From Bagarius yarrelli (lineage: Eukaryota; Chordata; Actinopteri; Siluriformes; Sisoridae), in contig VCAZ01000003.1 of the NCBI GenBank assembly GCA_005784505.1, forward strand, positions 11,802,305 to 11,866,304: DNA of 64,000 bases, read 5' to 3'. The position numbers were made by a program, and so were the translations under genes. This document shows, in pieces, positions 22,701-36,800 of the stretch; position 1 is the stretch's first letter; every line of letters begins with the position of its first letter. A model generated the notes under the pieces. It was not told the origin of the DNA and ran no database searches. It worked only from the letters and a program-made list of their open reading frames with translations.

Positions 22701-25700
22701 AATGTCCCAATAAGCACTCCGGTAGTAGCACCTCCAATTCACTTTCCGTCAAGTTTCGTTTCTTGCTTGCTTTTGCCATTTTCTTGCTGTTTGATTTTGC
22801 AAAGTAGACTTAATACATATTTAAATTAATTTATTTGAGGAAGGAGACGGGGTGCTCGTGCACTCAATTTCAAGTTTATTGAGATGTAAAAAGAGAATAT
22901 GCGTGGGATTCTCCATACGCAGAGTTTGATACATCTCATTTTTTTGTGCATATTCACATTTAAAGCTTTGTCTGTTTGCAATGTTTTAGTATTAATTCAA
23001 TGCAAGTCTTTGTACATGAGGCCCCTGGTCTGCCTATGTTCTCTTTGGCAAACTTTAGTCTGGTCTTCGTGTTTTTTCCTAGAGAGCAAAGGTTTCCTCC
23101 TTGCACCCCTCCCATGAAAGTTAAACTTGTGTGGTCTCTTTCGATTGTAGATTTATGCACTTTCACATCAACATCAAGAGCCTGCTGTAGGTCCCGTGAT
23201 GACACTTTTTTGGATTTTTGGTAACTTTAGCATCTTGCAGTCTGCTCTCAGGGTGAACTTGCTTGGACAGCCAGACCTGGGCATGTTGTCAGGTGTATTG
23301 ATTCAAAATTTAAAGCAAACAAAAGTCTGAAAAGTGTGGTGTGCATATGTATTCAGCCCCCCTGCGTCAATACTTTGTAGAGACACCTTTCGCTGCAATT
23401 ACAGCTGCAAGTCTTTTGGGGTATGACAATTGATTGCACTGGATTTTATTTAGGGGTACAGGGGGATGAATACAAATGCACACCACACTTTTCAGATTTT
23501 TATTTACTTAAAATTTTGAAAACCGTATATCATTTTCGTCCCACTTCACAATTATGTGCTACTGTGTGCTGCTCTTTCACATAAAATCTCAATAAAATAC
23601 ATTAAAGTTTGTGGTTGAAAAATGATCAAGGGGTATAAATACTTTTTCAAGGCACTGTATATTTACACATCAAAAAACAAGCACAACTATTTGACAGTTT
23701 AATTACTGTACTGTTAATATGGGTTTTCCTAAGGCAGACATTTATGAGCAAAATACAATACAGATACACACCATAAGGTGTGTAAAACTGTTTTTATGGA
23801 AGCATACGTATAGTGTTAATAAGATGTACTCTACATTCTATAAAAAATGTTGCACTAATTGATTTGATTGAAGAGAATTTTTTCAGTTTAGTAATCAGCT
23901 GGGTCTCTGGATTACTGATGATTGTTTAAGTTGCTCTATTAATTTGCCACTGATTAATCCTCTCTACTTTAAACACTGAAATATGCAAAGAAATGTATTT
24001 GATCGTACTGTAAAGAAAGAGGTGATAGTGCAGTGGCTATGGTGTTGGACTACCAATTTGAAGAACGGGACCACCGATCTGAGCAAGGTGCTTAACCTCC
24101 AATTCCTCAGTTGTATGCTAGAGAACAATGTAAGTCGCTCTGATTAAGGGCGTCTGCCAAATGCCGTTAATGTAAAAAAATGTAAACTATATGTAATAAA
24201 CAAAAACCTTTTTACTTAATGCATATTGCACAATATTTCGAAATACATCACAGCATTTGTCATGGAATGACATTCAGGGCACAGCCATCAGAGGGAGCAG
24301 GAACACAATTGTCTACTTGCCAACTCTCTCCCCGTGCAGCGCCTTTGCATGCTCTGAGTGTGTGGCTGTGTGTGTGTGTGTTTTTTTGACTAAGCCAAAA
24401 CAAACGCATGCAGTGCTTTTTAGGGAAATGTCCGGCTGTGACACTATGCAAATACATGACATGCTTAACAAATTAGTTGATAAATTGTATTGTGATCCAT
24501 GTATCGTGATATGAATCATAGGCTTATGGTGAGGCCCTTGCCGATACACAGCCCTAATCAATACAATACACTAAACACACCTCACTCACACCTTGTGTAT
24601 GGTTAAACTACCCTGCACTGAGAAAATGCATGCACACAACCAGACCTAGCACTATCGATGTAGCAAATTCCCTTGAGTCTTCTCTCTGCGCCATATATCT
24701 ACATAACAATCATGTATTACATTTTTGGAAAGCTATTAAGCTTCCGCTTCATATGTAAGCCATAAGTCAAACAGAATCATCTTGATAGAACCATCAATCA
24801 CAGCCGCATCGCATACCTCATTCACAACCCTCATTCACAAGCATTAAACTGAGACGAAGCGTCACACATGGCTGCCAGCAGCAAACACCATCGGCAGCTA
24901 CACTTTTGTATGCCATGTGCTGTTTGTTTATTCTGCAAGATGGGGAGCAAGAAGCTGCCTACAAGCACTTTACATTTTTATGTCAATTTCTTATTTCTGT
25001 ATTACTGTAAAATACAGGATGGTAAGTGGTAAGCAAAGCGAAAAAAAAATTTGTAAAGCAATTGTACGTAAATACAATGCCTCACACATCGTCTAATGTT
25101 ATTCCTAAAAGACTAAAGAAATTACAGCAAGGTTTAGGAAGAGGATAGAAGCCTCTGTCCCTGTGGAAAAGCAATCCAATTTTAGACAACATCACACAAA
25201 CTCTTTCTAAAAGCCCTACCACATGCTGCTCTATGGCCAGATAAGCCTGGTGGTCAATTAGCAGCGCATGAATGCTAGTCAGAGGGTCTAGACAGATGGC
25301 GTAATTAAACTCTCCATCTGAGAGACAGAAAAAGTGATGTGAAGCAAATTTTTCAGAAGATCTGAATATAATGGGTGAGTTCACCAAAGCAAAGCGCCCC
25401 ATGATCACCATCTGGCGCAGCTACAGTATATAGGTAAGACCGGTTATGCAGAGGAAATGCTTTGCTGAAATGTATCACTTATTAACTAGTTTTCATTGTT
25501 TACACCACAGTGCTTTGAAATGCTTTGTTATTGGTTAGATGGTGTTGGTAATGTTGATAAAGTGTACAACACACATTACATATGCTAATCAAAATAAGAA
25601 TGGTTTAGTAATGCTTTTCTATTTAACTAATAAACTTATTTATACAGTAAAGCTTCCTATAAGTAGATGCACTCGTGATCAGTATTAGTGTTTTACAACT

Positions 25701-28700
25701 TGTTTTAATAATTTAAATACCTAATCAATCATTGCGGAAAGCCACAGCCTATATGCATTTTGTTGTTGACTATAAGTGTATCTCTTAATGACCACAATTT
25801 ATCCATATGCAAATGGATAAATTCCATGCAATAAATTCCAAAAGTACAGTCATCTGAGGACCAATTATCAATTAATCATTAGTTTTTAACTATTATTTTC
25901 TAATGGTAGAAAACATCAAAAAACATGGGTGAGACACGACCATTGCACCAGTCCATTGCATCAGTCACATCATTGGCGTTAGCCTTCCTGGCATTCGGGA
26001 TAGTGTACATCACAAGCTCTCTGTAAAAGGCAACCTCCGTCAGAAATGGTCACTTTTACCTATCCTACAGCTGCTTTAAGATCCTTTCATTCAGAAAAAA
26101 GCTAAAATTTATTCAGTTAAAATGTATTCAGTTAAACTAACAGCCCCAAAAACTGTGATCACAACCCTCAGCTGTATATAAAACACACTGCCATGACCTG
26201 AGACATGACACTAACCAAAACAAAAACAGTATTACAACGAAGCTGACATTGATGGTGAATTTAATGGACAGATATAAAGAGACTGCTATCCTCACTACCC
26301 AGAAAACAAGTTCACTTTGGCTCTCTTGAATTCCAGATGGCTATGGCACCGTTGGGATGTCACATCAGATTTCTGTTATGCCACAAATGATCCCTAGTTT
26401 GTTTCTTATAAACAGCACATTGTACTGTTTGTGTCAGTTGTTTTTAGCGTTGTTTGAATTCTCGGTGGACAAAGCATACCTGACTACAATTTACTTGATT
26501 TTTAAAGAGCACTAGAAAATCTAATTATGTACAAATTATGCAAACTGTCCTCATTGATAGCAACACAATGCACTTTTTTACAAAAAGAAAACAGTTTTTA
26601 TTGTAAAAATAAGAGCCAATTTAGACAAAAAATCCTTGTTTCTTCCCTTATAAATTAAGTGTCTCAATCTTTGGACCGCTAGTGCTATGGCACATGGTTT
26701 TAGTGTGTTTAAGTGCTAATGTTCTAATACCCAGGCTATGTGCTGTTTCGTTACATGTCCTTATGGTATAGTCATTAGTTGTCCCTTCTGTTTTCTAAAT
26801 GCTTTGGGTAATTATCAGCTGACACAGCTGTAACTACAGTAGTTTGTGTTTAAACTCTTGCAAATTTGTGTTTGGGGTAAATTAATGTTCAGAATTCGCT
26901 TTTCCACACTTTTTGATTATGTGTTGCTTAGTCCTGTTTTTGATCTTGTTCTAGTTCTTTATTTTTTAAATGTTTTCTATTCTAATGGGGGTTTTTTTTA
27001 GGATTTGTCTGCCTCATCTTCAAATAAATCTTTCGGAACCTTCGCAATTTTGCAAATTTAGTTAATTAGTAAACAAGTTGAAATGTTTAGTGTATCTTTA
27101 CAGAAAAATAAAATAAAACATTAAAGGATTTGCTAATCTCATCTGAGTCTATGCTAATCTAATGATTGCTGTCTTTTTCTGAGATTAATTGGTTCCAGAG
27201 CAAAGCGAAGTGGGAGTGGAGGGAATAGTAGAGCAGTGTGATTTTACCCAGAGTATGAAGCAGATTTTTTAAAAGTCAGGTCGTTGTGGTTTTCTGTCAC
27301 AAAAGAGTTAAACACAAGTGACAGATAAAATTTGGATTTCCTTAAAGGTGTAATAGGTGATTGTCTTCAGAAACATTCTTAGTTCTGCTGGTGGAAAGTC
27401 TACATTTGGATATCAGTTAAGTGATCTAATTTGTATTTATATATTCTGTAGAATGTGTAGGACCAAAAATGTTTGCCAAATCAAAATGTTCGGTCTAAAC
27501 ATTAAAGCTTTCCTACTTGCCTGTTCGCTCAGACAGAATACCAGTGTTGCCAGATTGGGAAGTTTCCCATCCAGTTGGAAAGTTTTGAATTCGATTGTGC
27601 GGGTAGAAATTGGCTTGGGCAGGTGTACAAAATTTGGGATCAATTTGCCAGTTCTATGAAAGATGTCTATTTAATAGGCTATTATAAATGTGAAAGATGA
27701 CACCAAAAGAAGAATGAGATTGTTGCCCTTTTCAAGCTTAATAGGTTTTTGGGCTCAACTCTATCCGGCAACACTGTCAAAACCTGAATTTTGAATGAGT
27801 TTTCCAAGATAGTGCTGCTGAGACTGGCTCCCGTCACAACTGCTTCACTGCCCAAGCATAACTTTTAATCTTTTTAACTGTGCAACAACAACAGTAGCCT
27901 CACTCTAGGAATACATTTGAAAGAAACCAAATAACACTTTTAACACTCAAATGTCCACCTTTCTACTTCCTGCGGGATTTCATTTGGTAATCTTTAGCGC
28001 CTTTTATATTCCACCTGATGCAGATGCGAACACTGAGTTATGTGAGCTACATGAGGATGTTAATGCGCACCAGCCTGGGACTAAGGACACTGTGCATATC
28101 GTTTTGGGGGATATGTCGCCCAACACACGTCGCCCAACTTCTAGCGGCACATCACATGCCTCACCAGAGGGCAACTGGACACTCGGCCACTGCTACACCC
28201 TGATAAAAGACAGCTACAAGGCACAATTTTTTCCTCAATTTGGAAAATCGGACCATGACGCCATCTTCCTCATGCAAAAATACAACCAACCTTTGAAACT
28301 GGAATTTCCGGTTAAAAGGGAGATCGCGAACTGGGAAATGTTCCGGAGTTCCTCTGACAACATTGATGAGTTTACAAAACCGTTGGTGGAATTTGTCTGA
28401 ACTCTAGTGGGTGAGACCATCCAAAAAACAGCGATCCGCAGTTTTCCCAGCCATGGGTGGATAAATCCGTCCGCCAAGCGGCGACAGCATACATCATCCA
28501 GAGACACAGCAGCCAAGGAGCAACGATGTGAGGAGAGCCTTCAGGAAAGTGAACCCTATAAAAGGCAGTAGGACCGGATGGCATCTCAGGTCGAGTCCTG
28601 AAAATCGGTTATCCCCATGTGCTCTAAGCAGTCCACTATTGTTCCCATTCTGAAAAAAAAACCACTCCACCAGCCTCAACAACTACCGCCCTCTAGCACC

Positions 28701-31700
28701 GATCTCCTGCCTGATTAAGTGCTCTGAGAATGCTCGTCAGAGACTTAATTGTTAAAACACTCCCAGAAACACTGGATCCTCAACACTTTGCCTACCATCG
28801 CAAGAGATCCACAACTGACGCAAGAGATCACGCAACTTATACATAATACACTCAGCCACCAGGCCAGTTAAGGGGGGATTATGTTAAACTGCTGTTTGTT
28901 GATTACTGCTCAGCATTTAACACCATCATCCCATCAACACTCAGACCTAGCCCATCTATCTGCCGCTGAATTGCCAACATCCTGACTGGCAGACCACAGG
29001 AAGTAAAAATAAATAATCAAATCTCCCAATCCATCACCCTTAGCATTGCGCCCCCTAGGGGTGCATCCTAAGCTCCCTGCAGTAATCTCTCTACACATAC
29101 TGCTACTGTTGAATATCAAATAGATTTTAAAATCTTGGTAATTACTTATAAAGCCCTAAATGGTTTAGCACCTCAGTACCTAAGTGACCTCCTCTCCTAT
29201 TATAGTCCTCCACGTCCTCTGCGCTCTCAGGATCTGATAATACCTAGAATAACAAAATCAACCGTAGGTAGCAGATCCTTTTCTTACCTAGTGCCTAAAC
29301 TTTGGAATAATTTACCCTGCACTGTTCGGGAGGCAGACACACTCTGCCAGTTTAAAACTAGATTAAAGACACATCTCTTTAACCTGCACATAATACACAC
29401 ATTTTCATTATTCATATCCGTTAAGGGATTGTTAAGGCTGCAATAGTCAGGCCAACCGGAACCAGGAACACCACCAATAACACACAATATATTTGTATAT
29501 CATAACTTGAATGGCATCTACACTAACATATGTCTGTTCTTTGTTATTTCGAGCTCACCGTTGCCACCCTCACTTGGAGACAATAAGGCAGTTTCTTAGT
29601 GATCTCTTGTCTTCTAAACAGTCATCTGGACAAGACCACGGAAACTTTGCAGGATGGGTAACCTACTGGTTTATCTGGTCAGAGGAGAACTGCCCCCCCT
29701 TTCCCTTCTGTCAACTAATGGAGTTTTGGTTTCTTGCCGCCATCGTCACTGGCTTGCTTAGTTGGGGACTCAATCAAATTAAGTGTTTTAATGAATGTTT
29801 ATAATTGTCGTTTCCGATGCATTTCTGTAAAGCTGCTTTAAAACAATCAATATTGTTAAAAGCTCTATATAAATAAAGATGATTTGACTTGACTGTACTG
29901 ACACGACCAGCTCCACTTCTATCATCAAGTTTGCTGACGATAATGTGGAAATGGGCCTGATCACCATTGATACGAGGATGACCTACCTTGAGAGATGAAG
30001 CACCTGGAGAGCTGGTGCCAAGACAACAAAGACAACAAACATCAGCAAACCTAAGGAGATGATTGGGGACTTCCAGTCCCTAACCATCAACAGGAACCTG
30101 ATAGAGAGAGTGGACAGCTTCTGCTACCCGTGGGTTCACATCACTCACAAAAGGACATGGTTTTGCCACGTTGAGAGCGCAATGAAGAAGGCCCGATAGC
30201 GTCTTTTCTTCTTCTGTACGGGTACAGAACTATGCAGAACAGCTTGGCTCTACACAGAGTGGTGCGGACATTTATGAAAAGCAGTTCCCGACCCTAGCCG
30301 TGAAGATAGTGGGGGAACCCAGTCATCCCAACAATAAACTCACAGAGCGAATGAGGACATTCTTCCCACAGGCCATTTTGGCCCTCAACAATCTGAAGAA
30401 CCCAAAGCAAACAGCTAAGTCACTATCAGAGAGAAAGAAACCAACCAAAGGGATGGAAAAAAACAAAAGAAACTGAAAAAAAACTAAAAAAAAACCTTAA
30501 ACTGACTCTGCATGTACAAAAACACACTTCACAAATTTTAAATTTAACTTAAAACTGCTCTACACACACATAATCAATATTTGCACATAACATTAAAATG
30601 CTCATTTACACAAGGTTCTGTTTACAATGTATGTCACTGTTTACTGTGCACTGTGTACCTCAAGGAACTTTCTACAATGACTGTTTCTGTTTTGTGTAAC
30701 TGCTATTTTATATAAATCTTAAATCTGCTGCTTGCATTATTACCCGACCCCCCACCTACCTGCACACTTACACTACTTTTTTATTGGATCTCAGTCATAA
30801 ATTTCGCTACCTGTCATACTATGTATTTCATGCAGACAACAAATAAAAATTTGATTTGATTGAAATTTATATTAGTAAGACAACTACAGGAGTCAAAGTG
30901 TAAAAAATATGATGTCATGGTTACAGTATTTATTTGGACAGGTATGGTCTTTTGAGGTATGGTCTTTTTCTAGCTTTTTTCTGATGCATCAACCTCCATT
31001 TTCAACCTAGCACAGCGTTTACTTGTGCATTTGCTAATATAAACATGTAATTTTAAGATTGTATTGTACATTATTATATCTTCTGCCCTTAAAAATATCA
31101 CTGTAAATATAAATAAACACTTTGTTTAAGAAAATAAAAAAATGTATGTTTAATTATATGTGCTTTAAATATTTTGTTTTGTACAGTACAATTGTATACC
31201 TTGGCAGTCTTTCATAGGATTATCACCTATTAAGTTTCCCCGACTATGCTGGATCGCCTTTGGCCATTATAAATTGCTAAAGAGTGGAGCGAAAGTTTTG
31301 CCACGTCACTCTGTTCACATCTGGTCTTTTTAATCACTCAATTCTTTATGCTCATGTAATTCCTAAAAAGTGTCTCTCCCCAGACACACTTAGTTTGAAC
31401 AGAGCAGCATTTATGTTTTTTTGCTGCTTAACTCTTTCTGCTTAAAAAAAAAAAGTCATAAGACAATTCCTGTAACAATTTCCAAAGGGGCTCTTATGTG
31501 TGTTTTGCAGATGTTAAAAATAGTTATTCCTCCCCAGGTTACACTTACCTCTGCTAATGAGGTGGCTATTTTCTGTCCTCTGTGCTAGATGTCCTACAAC
31601 CAAAAGCACTTATTTTATGAACACTAAATTAAGCCCTGTGGAGTCTTTTTCTGACTACTGACACCATTGTCCTTACTGCTTATGATACAACAAACTCTGG

Positions 31701-32059
31701 GGCAGAAAAGCAGACCAGTAGAATCATAAACATCTATGAATGAGATGTAGTGGCCATTGCTTGCCGCTATAAAACCACGTTTTTTAATAAAAAAAAAATT
31801 ACCATTTGCTTTGCACAGAACATGACAACTAAATGTATAACACAAGCAAAGGTTATTATTAAGCAAAAGGGTGTAAGGCACAGAATGGTGCAATCAAATA
31901 AATTTCAAAATGCACCCCTGCTAATTCCAAAAACCTTATTTACAATGGCTTAGTTTAAGTATAGTACTTAGGTTAGAGAAAACTCAGAATGCTCATTAAT
32001 CAATTACCACTGCAGAGCCATGAGTAAATATTAAAAATAGATCAGCAGCTTGACAACAC

Positions 32060-32138
<79 letters not shown>

Positions 32139-33785
32139 CTTAAAAAAATAAAGGGAACACTTAAACAACACAATGTAACTCCAGGTCAATCAAACTTCTG
32201 TGAAATCAAACTGCCCACTTAGGAAGCAACACTGATTGACAATCAATTTCACATGCTGTTGTGCAAATGGAATAGACAACAGGTGGAAATTATAGGCAAT
32301 TAGCAAGACACCCCCAAAAAAGGAGTGGTTCTGCAGGTGGTGACCACAGACCACTTCTCAGTTCCTATGCTTTCTGGCTGATGTTTTGGTCACTTTTGAA
32401 TGCTGGCGGTGCTTTCACTCTAGTGGTAGCATGAGACGGAGTCTACAACCCACACAAGTGGCTCAGGTAGTGCAGCTCATCCAGGATGGCACATCAATGC
32501 GAGCTGTGGCAAGAAGGTTTGCTGTGTCTGTCAGCGAAGTGTCCAGAGCATGGAGGCGATACCAGGAGACAGGCCAGTACATCAGGAGACGTGGAGGAGG
32601 CCGTAGGAGGGCAACAACCCAGCAGCAGGACCGCTACCTCCGCCTTTGTGCAAGGAGGAACAGGAGGAGCACTGCCAGAGCCCTGCAAAATGACCTCCAG
32701 CAGGCCACAAATGTGCATGTGTCTGCTCAAACGGTCAGAAACAGACTCCATGAGGGTGGTATGAGGGCCCGACGTCCACAGGTGGGGGTTGTGCTTACAG
32801 CCCAACACCGTGCAGGATGTTTGGCATTTGCCAGAGAACACCAAGATTGGCAAATTCGTCACTGGCGCCCTGTGCTCTTCACAGATGAAAGCAGGTTCAC
32901 ACTGAGCACATGTGACAGACGTGACAGAGTCTGGAGACGCCGCGGAGAACGTTCTGCTGCCTGCAACATCCTCCAGCATGACCGGTTTGGCAGTGGGTCA
33001 GTAATGGTGTGGAGTGGCATTTCTTTGGAGGGCCGCACAGCCCTCTATGTGCTCGCCAGAGGTAGCCTGACTGCCATTAGGTACCGAGATGAGATCCTCA
33101 GACCCCTTGTGAGACCATTTGCCTGTGCGGTTGCCCCTGGGTTCCTCCTAATGCAAGACAATGCTAGACCTCATGTGGCTGGAGTGTGTCAGCAGTTCCT
33201 GCAAGACGAAGGCATTGATGCTATGGACTGGCCCGCCCGTTCCCCAGACCTGAATACAATTGAGCACATCTGGGACATCATGTTTCGCTCCATCCACCAA
33301 CGCCACGTTGCACCACAGACTGTCCAGGAGTTGGCGGATGCTTTAGTCCAGGTCTGGGAGGAGATCCCTCAGGAGACCATCCGCCACCTCATCAGGAACA
33401 TGCCCAGGCGTTGTAGGGAGGTCATACAGGCACGTGGAAGCCACACACACTACTGAGCGTCATTTTGACTTGTTTTAAGGACATTACATCAAAGTTGGAT
33501 CAGCCTGTAGTGTGTTTCCACTTCAATTTTGAGTGTGACTCCAAATCCAAACCTCCATGGGTTAATAAATTTGATTTTCATTGATCATTTTTGTGTGATT
33601 TTGTTGTCAGCACATTCAACTATGTAAAGAACAAAGTATTTAATAAGAATATTTCATTCATTCAGCTATAGGAGGTGTTATTTATTTTTTTAGTGTTCCC
33701 TTTATTTTTTTGAGCAGTGTTTGAGCAGTGAGCAGTATTTTATTTATTTAGTTTTCCCTTTATTTTTTTGAGCAGTGTATAATGT

Positions 33786-33822
<37 letters not shown>

Positions 33823-36800
33823 GTCAAGCAAATTCTGACTAAAAGTTATTTTTATTCAACCAGCAAGTTTTTTTTTTGACCGGAAATGACACAGGCTTCT
33901 TCCAAAAGATAATAACACGATCAAGAGGCATCATTGTGGAAAAAAATATTTCTTAGCTTTTATTTACATTTGAACAAAAAGTGGCATGTCCAAAATTATT
34001 CATACCCTTCTAAATAATCAATCAATAGAAAAGCCTTTATTGGCTATTACAGCAATTGAACCCTTCCTATAATTACTGACCAGCTTTTTGCATGTCTCCA
34101 CTGGTATTTTTGCCCAATCATCTTTAGCGATGAGCTCCAACTCTTTCAGCTTGGAGGGTCTCCTTTGAGATTCTCAATTGAGATTCTCAATTGGATTTAA
34201 GTCAGGACTCTGGCTTGGCCACTGCAAAACGTTAATGTTTTTGTCTGCTAACCATTTCTTCACCACGTGTGTTTTGGGTCGTTGTCGTGCTGAAATGTCC
34301 ACTGGTGCCCAAGGCCAAGTTTCTCTGCAGACTGCCTGATGGTTGTTGTGGAGAATTTTAATGTATCGCTCCTTTTTCATGGTGCGGTTTACTGCGATTA
34401 GGTTCCCTGGTCCACCAGCTGAAAAACACTTTAATCGATGTTCGACAAATAAAAAATTTATGCAACACAGAGAAACAAACGATAAAGTTTGGTTTACTAA
34501 ATATCAGCGCCTTTTATAAACGATATGATCACTACTTATAATCTAGATGTGCTCTGTTTGACAGAAACCTGGCTAAAACCAAATGATTATGTTATTTTAA
34601 ACGAGTCTACACCCCAAAATTACTGTTATAAACATGAGCCGCGTCCAAAAGGTATTTCAGTGTTTTTCAGAGAGCAGGTTTTAGGTATACATCATTTGAA
34701 GTAATAGTGCTTCATATAACATTATCCAGAGAGATAGATGCTAATAATAAATCTCCAGACCACCAGGTCACCATACAGAGTTTATCAAAGAATTTGGTGA
34801 TTTTCTAACAGAGTTAGTGCTGGCTGCAGATAAAGTCTTAATTGTTGGTGATTTTAATATCCATATCGAAAATGAAAAAAATGCTCTGGGATCAGCGTTT
34901 CTAGAGATCCTGAACTCTACTGAAGTTAGACAACACGTTTCAGGTCCTACTCATAATAAAAATCATACTCAAGATTTAATACTCTCACATGGAATTGATG
35001 CTAATAACATTGAAATTCTGCAACAAAGCGATGATGTTTCGGATCATTTTCTTATTCTGTGCAAACTTAATATAGGTAAAACTGTGGTATAATGAGCACA
35101 TACTCGCCTTAAAGAGAGAAGCCCGAAAAGTGGAGCGCAGCTGGAAAAAACCTAAACTAGAGGTATTTCGTATTGCATGGCGGTATAGTAACCTGTCCTA
35201 CAGAAATGCATTAAAAACTGCTAGATCTGATTACTTTTCATCTCTTCTAGAAGAGATCAAACATAACCCTAGATAATTATTCAATACAATGGCTAACTTA
35301 ACTAATAACAAAGCATTAACATTTGTCCACATTTCCCATCAGCAGTGATGAATTTATGAATTACTCTAATTGTAAGATCGATACTATTAGAGATTAAATT
35401 GTGAACATGCAGCAGACAGCCACAGTATTGCATTAGATAGTGCGCCATAGATCCCCGAGGAAAAATTCCATTCATTCGTTACTATAGGAGAGGAAGAACT
35501 TTATAAACTTATTAAATCATCTTAACCAACAACATGTATGTTAGACCCGATTCCGTCTAAGCTCCTAAAAGTGGTAATTCCTGAAGTCATAGGTCCGCTT
35601 CTGAATATAATTAATTTATCGTTGTCATTAGGATACGCCCCAAAAACATTTAAACTAGCTATTATTAAGCCACTCATTAAAAAACCACACCTTGATCCTA
35701 AAGATCTAGTTAATTGCAGACCGATGTCAAACCTCCCATTTCTGTCTGAAATAGATACTGAAAAAGGTTGTATCTTTACAACTAAATTTTTTCTTGGAGA
35801 AAAAATATATTTATAAAGATTTTCAGTCAGGATTTAGATCCTGTCACAGTACTGAGTCTACTCTAATTAGAGTTACAAATGACTTGCTGCTATCAGCTGA
35901 TAATGGTTGTCTCTCCCTATCAGTGCTACTGGACCTCAGTGTTGCATTTGACACTGTCGACCACAACATTCTTTTAAATAGAAAGCCTTGTTGGCATTAG
36001 TGGAAGTGCGTTAGCATGGTTTAAATCCTACTTATCTGACCGCCAACAATTTGTAGCAGTGAACGAAGAGGTATCATATCGCTTGCAAGTAATGTATGGA
36101 GTACCCCAAGGCTCAGTTCTAGAACCATTACTTTTTACACTTTACATGTTACCCTTGGGAGATATTATTAGAAAACATGTTGTTAGCTTTCACTGCTGAT
36201 GACACTCAGCTATATATATCTTCGCAACCCGGCGAAACTTACCAATTTGAAAAACTAACTGAATGTATAGCTCATATGAAAAACTGGATGACAAATAAAT
36301 TTCTTATTGCTGAAAAAACAGAGGTGTTAATTATTGGCAATAAAGCCTCTGCCTCTAATAACACTTGATGGCTGCTCTGTCAACCCTTCATTGTTAGTTA
36401 GAAACTTAGGTGTGCTTTTTGACAGTAATCTCTCCTTTGAGAGCCACATTTCCAGCATTTGTAAAAATGCATATTATCATCTTAAAAATTTATCTAAACT
36501 ACAACCTATGCTCTCGAGGTCAAATGCATAAATTTTAGTTCATGACCTCAAGATTAGACTATTGTAATGCTTTATTGGGTGGTTGTTCTGCACGCCTAAT
36601 AAACAAACTCCAGCTGGTCCAAAACGCAGCAGCTAGAGTTCTTACTAGATCTTACTACTCACCAAAAAATATGATCATTTTAGCCCGGTTCTGTCAACAC
36701 TGCCTAATAAATATCAAATAGATTTTAAAATCTTGGTAATTACTTATAAAGCCCTAAATGATACCCGAGTGAGCTCCTATCCTATTATAGTCCCCCACGT

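Larger units (their letters stand above)
20985..23330 (-). mobile_element. Tc1-like element interrupted by a Harbinger
   Basis: On the minus strand the N-terminal part (23330-23027) encodes SSRDLQQALDVDVKVHKSTI and RLKFAKENI. After the insert, 21505-21180 encodes GHVWYKPNTAFQEKNHIPTV, EHGGKSVLVWGCFSAAGSGQ and YQRVLEKHLRPSVKKLKRN. The 3' end with AATTAGGACACTC lies near 21010. Comparison with the relative at 58530-60045 shows about 60 bp around the first catalytic Asp lost at the junction. Broken and dead. Confidence 0.82.
32134..33777 (+). mobile_element. Tc1-like transposon with intact transposase gene
   Basis: The left end reads AACTGCTTAAAAAAATAAAG directly after a TA. The right end, in reverse complement, reads CACTGCTCAAAAAAATAAAG, followed by TA at 33778. 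The terminal repeats are similar but not identical: two changes at the left tip and a 58-bp tandem duplication of the right tip (33690-33777). It is inserted into (TA)n and its right side abuts a TA/CA tract. It lies in hdac11 intron 4, antisense to the gene. An inverted decayed relative lies at 37832-39296. Confidence 0.95.

Noticed and set aside
32494..32979. 161-codon open frame on the minus strand
   Set aside because: It is the antisense of the intact Tc1 transposase gene; its composition follows from the opposite strand.
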